From: a virus
DNA: 20,507 nt
Virus record (IMG/VR): IMGVR_UViG_3300042294_004113
Coordinates: 1 to 20,507 of that record
Reading direction: 5' to 3' (one strand)
A model generated the notes under the pieces. The model saw only the letters and a list, made by a program, of their open reading frames with translations, was not told the DNA's origin and ran no database searches. A program made the position numbers and the translations under genes. Shown in pieces: positions 14,501 to 20,507 of this stretch (positions are counted from its first letter, which is position 1; the number at the start of each line of letters is the position of its first letter).

Positions 14501-15113
14501 AATCTAAACTATTGGGATAGTACAATAATGTTGGATTTTTCTTTTGAATGTCAGGAACATCTCCGCCCAAGAAGTATTTTTGAAATTCCATAATATCAAA
14601 TCGTTCAGTTATTAAATGATATCCATTTTTAGTCGGTATAACACTAATAACTTTAGTATCATCTTTATAAGGTTTAACACCATTAATAATATGCTGTGTT
14701 CTTATTAATGTGCTTTCATCTTTAGTATCAACATCTACAATCCATCTTTTTTCATATGTTTTAATTTGGCCTACAACAGAATCAAATATATGTTGTTGTT
14801 TATGTTGTTTGTTTTTTATCCTTTGGGCTAGTTCCACCATCATTTCTAAAGACACATCCTTATAGTTTTGTTTAGCTACATGTATGTAAGCTCTTGCTCT
14901 AAACATCTCACATAACATTTTTATTTCTTCATAACGTTTATCTAAATACTCTATATTATCTATACAATATGATTTTATAGTACGTGCGGATTGGTGATTA
15001 TCACGTTCGTTTTCTGGTTGATCTTTTTTTCTTTTAAAGACATACAGCATGTAAAAGTCTCCTTCATCTTCAAAATTAAGTAATGGTTTTATTAATTCTA
15101 TATTATCGATCAT
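14487..15113 (-). CDS. Putative archaeo-eukaryotic-primase-like protein
   Basis: A 208-aa protein starting at ATG 15113 (TAGGTTATG junction with the upstream gene). The second half carries three elements in AEP/PrimPol order: WIVDVDTKD (124-132) with D127 and D129 as the hDhD metal site, PTKNGYHLIT (160-169) as the sxH motif with H166, and LLYYPNSLD (196-204) as the hD motif with D204. The first half (residues 1-110) is helical with a DFYMLYVFKRKK segment and would have to supply the small N-terminal subdomain. It lies near the clamp loader and RNA ligase. If correct, it may prime or extend nucleic acid; it could also be an inactive or repair relative. The motif reading is mine; no search was done. 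Confidence 0.45.
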   Translation of the reverse strand: MIDNIELIKPLLNFEDEGDFYMLYVFKRKKDQPENERDNHQSARTIKSYCIDNIEYLDKRYEEIKMLCEMFRARAYIHVAKQNYKDVSLEMMVELAQRIKNKQHKQQHIFDSVVGQIKTYEKRWIVDVDTKDESTLIRTQHIINGVKPYKDDTKVISVIPTKNGYHLITERFDIMEFQKYFLGGDVPDIQKKNPTLLYYPNSLDYETN

Positions 15114-15116
15114 AAC

Positions 15117-15299
15117 CTATTTATTTTTAATTATTTTAAATTCGCTAAATATAATATCCTTCCTCCAGTCATCTATACATTTAAAATTTACTGTTTTTAC
15201 AGGTATTCCTAAAACATAAATAACTAATGTATAATCGGCAACTCGTAATCCGCCTTCATTTGTATAGAACATGCCTTCAAACACTTTATATTTTATCAT
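15117..15299 (-). CDS. Unknown 60-aa protein
   Basis: ATG at 15299 is in ATAAGTTATG, 12 bases after the RNA-ligase stop; TAG at 15119 leads into the next start as TAGGTTATG. The sequence is beta-rich (YKVFEGMFYTNEGG, YTLVIYVLGIPVKTVNF) with a C-terminal basic tail. It may be a small domain-size accessory protein for either neighbour. Function not recognised. Confidence 0.65.
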   Translation of the reverse strand: MIKYKVFEGMFYTNEGGLRVADYTLVIYVLGIPVKTVNFKCIDDWRKDIIFSEFKIIKNK

Positions 15300-15311
15300 A
15301 ACTTATTTATT

Positions 15312-16442
15312 TTAATGGCTATCTTCTACATTATGTTTTTCACTATAAATTAAATAGTCGGGATTAATTACTTTGGCTATTTTTTCTCTTTTACCACTTA
15401 TATGTTTAATTACAATACCTTCTTCAGGTATTTTAGTTCCAGGAATGAAATTATTAAATGTAAATTTATTTTGAATTTCTTGTGACCAATTTCCTACATA
15501 TAATACTTCAACATAAGGTAATTCCAGAATAAGTTTAAATAATGTTTCTGAGTAATCAGTACTTAAATAGTCTCCTTGTTTTTTTATATCAAACCCTGCA
15601 AATTTAATTTCTTTTAATCCATAATCATATCCTTTTTGAATTCCTGCTCCATAAATTTCTCCATATAAAATAATACCTTCTCCAATATCATCTACATCTC
15701 TATTTATTTCTTTAACATAATTCCATAATTTATTTTTTATGTCATATTTTTTTTCAATTTCAAACCATACATTAGTATCATAAAATCCTTGAGATTCTGA
15801 TCCTTTTTCTACATTATGGGATCCAATTATAAATTCATAGTCAATCCATTTATCTGCTATTTTAAAGAATTTTTTTATTTTGTCCCATAAAGATAATTTA
15901 TTTTTTCTTACAATTCCATATCTAGATGAAGTGCCGTGAATTTTTCTTGTTATTTCAACAATATCTTCTTCAGTAAACATTCCGGGCACGTTCTTAATAT
16001 TAGCAAATTTATAATACACATGGAAATTAGGATTGTCTTGATAACGAATTTTCTTACCACTTGCTAATTGTATTTGTTTAACAGGAGGTTCATACTTAAA
16101 TATTTCCAACAATTCCATGCAATCAGATCCTTCATAATGATATTTATCTGGTATGAAACTAATAGGTATAATTAAACATTCACTATACACTCCTTTGAGT
16201 TTAATAGTTTTTACTCTACCTCCTTTACGCAAATAATTTGTTACACCTAAATTATCTGATAATTTTTCAGGTATAATAGCATCTGTAGTTGCCACTACTA
16301 TCAAATCACCTACATTATAGGTATTCTTTTTAACAATACAATTCCATCCATTAATAATAGCTAATTCAATATTATCTGCTCCTTCAATTGGTTTAATTTC
16401 ATTGATAGAAGCTACATAACAAACACTGTTTAAATTCTCCAT
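15312..16442 (-). CDS. RNA ligase, Rnl5 / DRB0094-like
   Basis: A 376-aa ATP-dependent ligase. The first about 120 residues form an OB-like domain (VCYVASINEIKPIEGADNIE, then VGDLIVV), the arrangement known from Deinococcus DRB0094-type Rnl5. The nucleotidyltransferase domain follows: motif I KIHG (167-170, Lys167 takes AMP), motif III-like LYGEIYG (259-265), FAGFDI (281-286), motif IV EGIVIK (341-346) and motif V around K357 (AKVIN). It would join 5'-phosphate to 3'-OH ends, preferably in nicked duplex RNA. ATG at 16442 is in AAAGGTTATG. The gene follows a P-loop kinase and a metallophosphoesterase that could prepare the ends. It is not T4 Rnl1 by layout. Confidence 0.85.
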   Translation of the reverse strand: MENLNSVCYVASINEIKPIEGADNIELAIINGWNCIVKKNTYNVGDLIVVATTDAIIPEKLSDNLGVTNYLRKGGRVKTIKLKGVYSECLIIPISFIPDKYHYEGSDCMELLEIFKYEPPVKQIQLASGKKIRYQDNPNFHVYYKFANIKNVPGMFTEEDIVEITRKIHGTSSRYGIVRKNKLSLWDKIKKFFKIADKWIDYEFIIGSHNVEKGSESQGFYDTNVWFEIEKKYDIKNKLWNYVKEINRDVDDIGEGIILYGEIYGAGIQKGYDYGLKEIKFAGFDIKKQGDYLSTDYSETLFKLILELPYVEVLYVGNWSQEIQNKFTFNNFIPGTKIPEEGIVIKHISGKREKIAKVINPDYLIYSEKHNVEDSH

Positions 16443-16481
16443 AACCTTTTATTTTTTTAAATATAATAAATTTTTATTGGT
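16443..16481. other. Short A+T-rich gap between the kinase and RNA ligase genes
   Basis: The 39 bases are nearly all A and T and include an imperfect inverted repeat AATAAA/TTTATT on the minus strand. The stem is too weak and short to call a terminator. It ends in the RNA ligase start context. It could tune expression between the two genes. Confidence 0.2.
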
Positions 16482-16904
16482 TTATCTAAGTTTTATATTC
16501 TTTTTTAATCTAGCCTCCATTTTATCTAAAATATCATCAGGCACTCCATGCCTGCTAATTCCGTTATGTCTGTTTTCTACAATTAATGAAACTACATAAT
16601 AACCATATTTGTTAGCTAAATCTAAATATGGTTGTAGTTCTTTTTCAGTAGTAGATGTATTTGATATTACAATTTCAGGATAATACTGTGGGTTGTCTTG
16701 GTTAACTTTCATAGCATTTTCTACTCTTTGTTGGCATTGTGCATGTGCTTCTCTTAATTTAGAAGCATCAAAGTTATAGTTACCTTCATCATCGTAAAAA
16801 TATTGGTCAGCTTCAAATATAACTCCACTTTCCCAAATAAAGTTAGCAAATGTTGACTTTCCGGCCCCCGGAATGCCCCGAAGGATGATTAATGTTTTAT
16901 TCAT
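16482..16904 (-). CDS. P-loop kinase, polynucleotide-kinase-like (AAA_33 type)
   Basis: A 140-aa protein with a clear Walker A, RGIPGAGKST (9-18), and the family signature EADQYF (31-36) followed by FDASKLREAHAQCQ (49-62). Later VISNTSTTEKEL (79-90) provides the usual substrate/metal loop, and RHNGISRHGVP (107-117) the basic lid. These small kinases phosphorylate nucleic-acid 5'-OH ends or nucleotides. Its position between a metallophosphoesterase and an RNA ligase favours a 5'-end kinase for RNA repair. ATG at 16904 overlaps the metallophosphoesterase stop as ATGA, so the two are translationally coupled. It lacks the HAD-type phosphatase domain of T4 Pnkp. Confidence 0.75.
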   Translation of the reverse strand: MNKTLIILRGIPGAGKSTFANFIWESGVIFEADQYFYDDEGNYNFDASKLREAHAQCQQRVENAMKVNQDNPQYYPEIVISNTSTTEKELQPYLDLANKYGYYVVSLIVENRHNGISRHGVPDDILDKMEARLKKNIKLR

Positions 16905-17584
16905 TGTTCATTTTTTAGTTCATTTTCATGATGATCAGAAGGTAATGTGTTTGCTTTAATAGGTCTATTTTGTAATAATTTAATAATTTCATTAAAATTA
17001 TATGGCATCAAATTATTTCCATCCATTCCTACATCTATGCTTCTACCAGCCATTAATTTTTGATGCGGAGGTAAATGAATATGCCCAAATAAATGCATTC
17101 GGCCTTTATTCATATTATGCCAACTACATAATGGATAATGATCAATTACAAACTCATAAACACCTCCTACAAGCGCGCCATGTGATACCTGTTTTACTTG
17201 CAGTACTTCATATTGAAATGTTTTTTTAAAAATACCTTGAATACCTCCTTTATTATTTTCAATATGATGATCATGATTACCATAAGCCAGGTATATGTTT
17301 TGGCATGTAATTCTATCCCTAAATTCTTTGATAGATTCAAACCCACCAAATGACCAATCACCCAAATGAATCAAAATATCATCTTGATCTACTACGCTAT
17401 TAATATTATTAACAATAGTATCATTCATGTGATCTAAGTTTTTAAAATCTCGGGTTTGTTCTATAGGTATTTTTCCATCTTTAGTTCTCCATTCAGTTAC
17501 CCCACGGCATATATTTTTATGATTGTAATGAGTATCTGATGTAAAAAATAATTTTTGCCCTATATTTAGTTCTATCTTTAACAT
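16901..17584 (-). CDS. Calcineurin-like metallophosphoesterase
   Basis: A 227-aa protein with all core metal ligands of the superfamily: D17-x-H19 (TSDTHYNH), GDW (75-77), GNHDHH (102-107), H149 (IDHYPL) and GHIH (167-170). It resembles the phosphoesterases often found in phages. Possible substrates are cyclic phosphates or 3'-phosphates of RNA, or nucleotides. It overlaps the kinase gene by ATGA and precedes the RNA ligase, so phosphate removal from damaged RNA ends is an attractive role; this is inference. ATG at 17584 is in the TAAGTTATG context. The last about 25 residues are polar and likely disordered. Confidence 0.85.
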   Translation of the reverse strand: MLKIELNIGQKLFFTSDTHYNHKNICRGVTEWRTKDGKIPIEQTRDFKNLDHMNDTIVNNINSVVDQDDILIHLGDWSFGGFESIKEFRDRITCQNIYLAYGNHDHHIENNKGGIQGIFKKTFQYEVLQVKQVSHGALVGGVYEFVIDHYPLCSWHNMNKGRMHLFGHIHLPPHQKLMAGRSIDVGMDGNNLMPYNFNEIIKLLQNRPIKANTLPSDHHENELKNEQ

Positions 17585-17587
17585 AAC

Positions 17588-17983
17588 TTATTTATTTTTT
17601 ACAAGTTCAATTAGTTTGTCAATACATGCGGATTCGGCTTCTTCATAAGTATAATAAAGATCACTATTAAAAACTATATCTTTCCAATATGAAAAATAAT
17701 ATTGTGATATAGAATAGCAAAATTTTGGTTCTAATGTTTGATCTACATTTATAGATGCAAATATTTGATGTATATCACGAAACCATTTAAATACTTGTTG
17801 TTTGAGTGGAGCAGTTGTAGATGGGTAACTTAAATCAGAGTTTTTTGGTTGGTTTTCCAAAGTATTAATATTAGTACTGAAAAGAGATTTAGTATGGATA
17901 TTATAAACAACTAAACAAGACTCATCAAATCCTAATTCTTTCAAAGCTAATGCTTGTTCGTATATAACAAATTCATTATTCAT
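17588..17983 (-). CDS. Conserved unknown protein typical of Bacteroidota phages
   Basis: A 131-aa protein. The layout EQALALKELGFDESC (8-22), later APLKQQVFKWFRD (58-70), and a final YEEAESACIDKLIELVK (113-129) matches a family of unknown function I know from Bacteroidota phages and prophages (APxxQQ-FRWFRE and SYEEAExACLxKLIEIVK patterns). This is the best host hint in the window. No catalytic motif is evident; it is helical and soluble. ATG at 17983 lies in TTAAAGTTATG, 4 bases after the upstream stop. The next gene begins 3 bases after its stop. Confidence 0.75.
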   Translation of the reverse strand: MNNEFVIYEQALALKELGFDESCLVVYNIHTKSLFSTNINTLENQPKNSDLSYPSTTAPLKQQVFKWFRDIHQIFASINVDQTLEPKFCYSISQYYFSYWKDIVFNSDLYYTYEEAESACIDKLIELVKNK

Positions 17984-17987
17984 AACT

Positions 17988-18179
17988 TTAATTTATATAT
18001 TCAATTAATAATTCTTTATTTCCTACAATATATTGTAGTGCTTTAAGTTTACTTTCTTCATTAAATGGTTTACCATCATTAATATTCATTGACCATTGTG
18101 GTTTACCTCCATTTGCTAAGCCTGTAAAAAATCCTTCCTCACTAAAAATAACAAACTCACGTTGTTTAGTTTTTTTCAT
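17988..18179 (-). CDS. Unknown 63-aa protein
   Basis: ATG at 18179 directly follows the upstream TAA as TAAGTTATG. A basic N-terminus (KKTKQREFVIFSEEGFF) is followed by a Gly-rich turn (LANGGKPQW) and a C-terminal helix (ESKLKALQYIVGNKELL). It is probably an independent small folded protein. Nothing identifies its function. Confidence 0.65.
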   Translation of the reverse strand: MKKTKQREFVIFSEEGFFTGLANGGKPQWSMNINDGKPFNEESKLKALQYIVGNKELLIEYIN

Positions 18180-18182
18180 AAC

Positions 18183-18944
18183 TTATATTTTGCCTAATTT
18201 TATAGCACCATCTTCAATTATTAGATATTGTTTTTGATTATATTCAAGTGTGTCTATAAAATAATATCTACCACCTGTTGATTTACCTTCAATATCAATT
18301 TGTTTTTGTGGTGTATGACCTACTATTTGAATAACCTTATCGCGTAATGTTTCTTTATTAACAGCCATTAATGATTTAGGTCTAATCCAAATAGGACTTT
18401 GAAACGTTTCATCACCATATCCGCTTCCTTGTTCATATCGTTCATTGGGTATGTTTTCATTATACCATTTATATGGGCGATGTGCTATTTTATAGGGTTG
18501 GTATAAAAATAGCTCATTAATTTTATCAACCATATTATCTACACCCCAATCATTTCCAAACACATCATTCATCCATTCATTGCTAATACCGGCATGTGAA
18601 CATACAAAACTATTAAATTGATAAGCTACTTGTAAATGTTCTTTATTTTCATTTATTATGCTTGTAATATGTGGAGCTAATGACATTTGATATCCTGAAC
18701 ATATATCATTTATGCCTGGGAAGTAATGATAGTCATGGTTGCCTAATAATAGTATAACTTCTTTATTGGTTGTTTTTTTATACTCAATAATTTCTTTAAA
18801 ATTATGGATTTGTTCTATACCCTTTATATCAAATGAATCAAAATAATCTCCCATGAAGATTACTCGATCAGCATCTTGTTCTAAATGTGTAATTAATTTC
18901 CAAAATGATCTTCCGTGTGTGTCGCCTAAGAGTATAGTTTTCAC
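18183..18944 (-). CDS. PPP-like metallophosphoesterase
   Basis: I place the start at GTG 18944, 10 bases after the stop of the upstream gene; it begins right before strand 1 (KTILLGDTHGR). A TTG at 19016 would add 24 residues that overlap the upstream gene by 62 bases. With this start the 253-aa protein shows GDTHG (7-11), GDYFDSFD (32-39), GNHD (68-71), CSHAGI and VGHTPQ, the motif order of PPP-type Ser/Thr phosphatases and related ApaH/PrpE-like enzymes. It would remove phosphate from proteins or dinucleotide polyphosphates, in the cytoplasm. The downstream gene follows as TAAGTTATG. Confidence 0.8.
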   Translation of the reverse strand: MKTILLGDTHGRSFWKLITHLEQDADRVIFMGDYFDSFDIKGIEQIHNFKEIIEYKKTTNKEVILLLGNHDYHYFPGINDICSGYQMSLAPHITSIINENKEHLQVAYQFNSFVCSHAGISNEWMNDVFGNDWGVDNMVDKINELFLYQPYKIAHRPYKWYNENIPNERYEQGSGYGDETFQSPIWIRPKSLMAVNKETLRDKVIQIVGHTPQKQIDIEGKSTGGRYYFIDTLEYNQKQYLIIEDGAIKLGKI

Positions 18945-18954
18945 TAGCTTAAAA

Positions 18955-19698
18955 TTATAAGCTGAAGATAGTAAATCCTTTATTTTTTTCCAAAAGTAAG
19001 GCTGTTTGGTTTTCAACCCAATCCCCCGAATTTAAGTAATGTTTATTATTTATCACTACATCCTCGGGTTGATGTATATGACCACATATTACTCCGTCAC
19101 ATCCATGTTTTTCAGCTATTTTTAAAGCTGTAGTTTCAAAATCATTGATGTAGTTAGTTGCTGCTTTAACGCCTTCTTTTATTTTTTTAGATATAGATTG
19201 ATAAGGTAATTTACGCCACGTTCTATATTTATTATACCAACGATTTAACCACAGTGCTAAATCATAGCCTACAGAACCTATTTTTGATAACCATTTATAT
19301 TTTGTAATAAATACATCTATTATATCACCATGAAATACGTAATAACTTTTTCTCTTAAATTGATCGTCTACTACCCATTCATAAGTGTTTAGTATATAGT
19401 CTTCTCTTATTTCTATATTACCAAAATGGGCACCAATAAATTCTTCTATAAATTCATCATGGTTACCTCTAATCCAAATTATTTTGGTTTTATTGGATAA
19501 TTTAAGTAGGTAAGATATTACTTTAGCGTGTGATTTTTTCCATTTAGAACCTCGGTTTAATGCCCATCCATCAATTATATCACCATTTAATATAAGTAAC
19601 TCAGTTGGATGTACTTCTAAAAACTCAATAAATTCTTTTGCTTTAGAATCTTTAGTACCTAAATGTAAATCAGATACAATGATGGCTTGATATTTCAT
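18955..19698 (-). CDS. LpxH-like metallophosphoesterase
   Basis: A 247-aa protein with SDLHLG (9-14), NGDIIDGW (38-45), RGNHDE (77-82), FHGDIID (after about residue 115) and CGHIHQPE near the C-terminus. This pattern is that of UDP-2,3-diacylglucosamine pyrophosphatases (LpxH/LpxH-like), which cleave a nucleotide-sugar lipid in lipid A synthesis. A phage copy might act on host lipid A precursors or on another nucleotide diphosphate. ATG at 19698 overlaps the upstream glycosyltransferase by 4 bases. The link to a glycosyltransferase on one side and a second phosphatase on the other is notable. Precise substrate is unknown. Confidence 0.8.
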   Translation of the reverse strand: MKYQAIIVSDLHLGTKDSKAKEFIEFLEVHPTELLILNGDIIDGWALNRGSKWKKSHAKVISYLLKLSNKTKIIWIRGNHDEFIEEFIGAHFGNIEIREDYILNTYEWVVDDQFKRKSYYVFHGDIIDVFITKYKWLSKIGSVGYDLALWLNRWYNKYRTWRKLPYQSISKKIKEGVKAATNYINDFETTALKIAEKHGCDGVICGHIHQPEDVVINNKHYLNSGDWVENQTALLLEKNKGFTIFSL

Positions 19699-20390
19699 TC
19701 CCAGTATTTATAATCTTGATGGAACCACTTATCGTTATTTCTATTTAACCATGAGATACATGCTAATTTTATCATGTACCATACACCCTTTTTCTTAAAT
19801 CGTCTACTTGAAGTATAAACTGTATCGTTAATGATTTTAAACTTTCCAGGTTTAATCTTCGAAGATAAATGATAATCCTCAGCAATTTTATCTTGTTCAT
19901 CAAATCCTCCTAATTGATTGAATGTTTCGGTTTTAAATAACATAAACCCACCTATTGCAAATGGTTTTGTTTTAGAACTAATCCATTGTATAACATTAAA
20001 TATAGCATATACCCAATTAAATTTACCATCTATAGTTTTAAAACGACATGTTACTAAATCGCAATCATTTGCAATAATTTCTCTAACAATATGTCTAATT
20101 GTATTTGGATTTTTTAAATATACATCCGCGTCTAAAAATAATATATATGGTGTGGTAACTAATTTAGCTCCTTTATTTCTTGCTACAGCTGGTAATCCGC
20201 CACTTATTATTTGTATAACTTGAGTTGAATGTATTTTATAATTATATAATAAATTGATTGTATCATCTGTAGATGAATCTGCTACTATTATTTTACAATC
20301 AACTTTTTGTCGTTTAATAAACTTCAGTACATCAATAACACCATGTCCTTCATTTTTACAAGGTATTACTATTGTAAGTTGTTTATTCAT
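19695..20390 (-). CDS. Family 2 glycosyltransferase next to thymidylate synthase
   Basis: A 231-aa GT-A protein: IVIPCKNEG (7-15), VADSSTDDT (36-44), AVARNKGAK (68-76), FLDADVYL (85-92) with the DxD at 87-89, and AEDYHLSSK (170-178). A hydrophobic stretch WVYAIFNVIQWI (126-137) may be membrane-peripheral. It stands apart from the 8.5-kb glycan locus, directly after thyA, so its acceptor could differ: a lipid or glycan, or modified DNA. ATG at 20390 follows the thyA stop by 13 bases that include the short palindrome acatataaatatgt. Confidence 0.85.
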   Translation of the reverse strand: MNKQLTIVIPCKNEGHGVIDVLKFIKRQKVDCKIIVADSSTDDTINLLYNYKIHSTQVIQIISGGLPAVARNKGAKLVTTPYILFLDADVYLKNPNTIRHIVREIIANDCDLVTCRFKTIDGKFNWVYAIFNVIQWISSKTKPFAIGGFMLFKTETFNQLGGFDEQDKIAEDYHLSSKIKPGKFKIINDTVYTSSRRFKKKGVWYMIKLACISWLNRNNDKWFHQDYKYWE

Positions 20391-20403
20391 ACATATAAAT
20401 ATG

Positions 20404-20507
20404 TTAATTATTTAAGGGTGCTTTAATCGCTGGGTGTGATTGATAGTTTTCTAATTCGAAATTATGAATACTATAATAATCTAAATCTAACTTATTCGGG
20501 TCAGGTT
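20404..20507 (-). CDS. thyA: Thymidylate synthase, C-terminal end only
   Basis: The frame enters from the right edge and ends with TAA at 20406-20404, giving 33 residues. The stretch DLDYYSIHNFELENYQSHPA followed by IKAP matches the ThyA C-terminus (E. coli: DFEIEGYDPHPGIKAPVAI). In ThyA the C-terminal tail closes over the active site and the YxxHPxIKAP segment is near-invariant. The enzyme converts dUMP to dTMP with methylene-tetrahydrofolate; phage relatives that hydroxymethylate dUMP or dCMP share the fold, and the tail alone does not settle which this is. Not a FAD-dependent ThyX. Confidence 0.85.
   Translation of the reverse strand, partial: PDPNKLDLDYYSIHNFELENYQSHPAIKAPLNN

Noticed and set aside
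18945-19016. A 24-residue N-terminal extension of the PPP-like phosphatase from a TTG codon.
   Set aside because: It lies almost wholly within the upstream gene in another frame and precedes strand 1 of the fold; the GTG at 18944 gives a normal intergenic spacing.
19705-19712. TATAAATA on the minus strand, identical to the T4 late promoter box, 6 bases before the start of the LpxH-like gene.
   Set aside because: It is formed by the codons for the DYKYW end of the glycosyltransferase and would place transcription start at the ATG. The same octamer occurs inside other genes here (around 5154, 13171, 13694 and 14424), as expected from base composition.
20391-20404. Perfect short palindrome acatataaatatgt between thyA and the glycosyltransferase.
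   Set aside because: Six-base arms of A and T pairs are too weak for a terminator and too common at this composition to call an operator.
1-20507. CRISPR arrays, tRNA genes, insertion sequences or attachment sites.
   Set aside because: I saw no regular spaced repeats, no cloverleaf-like sequence, no transposase or integrase and no terminal inverted repeats.

Overview
The window is a densely packed, AT-rich stretch (roughly 30% G+C by eye) in which every convincing gene lies on the minus strand. Genes abut or overlap by a few bases (ATGA, TAATG and TAAGTTATG junctions), there are no rRNA or tRNA genes, and the longest gap is about 60-100 bases. A sliding-clamp loader ATPase closely patterned on T4 gp44 and, 0.6 kb downstream, a protein with the gp62 clamp-loader small-subunit pattern mark it as part of a T4-like (tailed, probably myovirus) phage genome. 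The base composition and several small proteins that resemble conserved proteins of Bacteroidota phages (for example 17588-17983 and 13998-14267) suggest a Bacteroidota host. That host assignment is inference from remembered family patterns, not from a search.

Layout in transcription order (right to left). 20507-18183: C-terminus of thymidylate synthase (cut by the window edge), a family-2 glycosyltransferase, an LpxH-like metallophosphoesterase and a PPP-like metallophosphoesterase. 18179-14487: two small unknown genes, then a metallophosphoesterase, a P-loop kinase and an Rnl5-type RNA ligase, which look like a three-gene RNA end-repair set, then a small unknown gene and a 208-aa protein with the motif pattern of archaeo-eukaryotic primases. 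14500-11913: small unknown genes around the clamp loader (gp44-like ATPase, a protein with a low-complexity N-terminus, a zinc ribbon, the gp62-like protein). 11913-11071: a membrane/coiled-coil protein, a MazG-like protein and a ribbon-helix-helix protein. 11053-2494: an 8.5-kb run of surface-glycan style genes: two GT-B glycosyltransferases, a zinc-ribbon protein, four GT2/DUF6492-type glycosyltransferases, a class I methyltransferase and an FkbM methyltransferase. 2484-1: unknown genes, a degenerate HNH-type protein with an N-terminal helix-turn-helix, a SWIM zinc-finger protein and a partial gene at the left edge.

The most interesting points are: (i) a recurrent start-codon context, ANGTTATG, on at least twelve genes of different function, which matches what I recall of the RNA selected by T4 RegA and could be a genome-wide translational operator or a lineage-specific initiation signal; (ii) kinase, metallophosphatase and RNA ligase as separate adjacent genes, the same three activities that bacterial Pnkp carries in one chain; (iii) a possible small AEP-type primase-like protein; and (iv) a large sugar-transferase locus inserted between replication genes, whose substrate (virion protein, host surface or DNA) is open.
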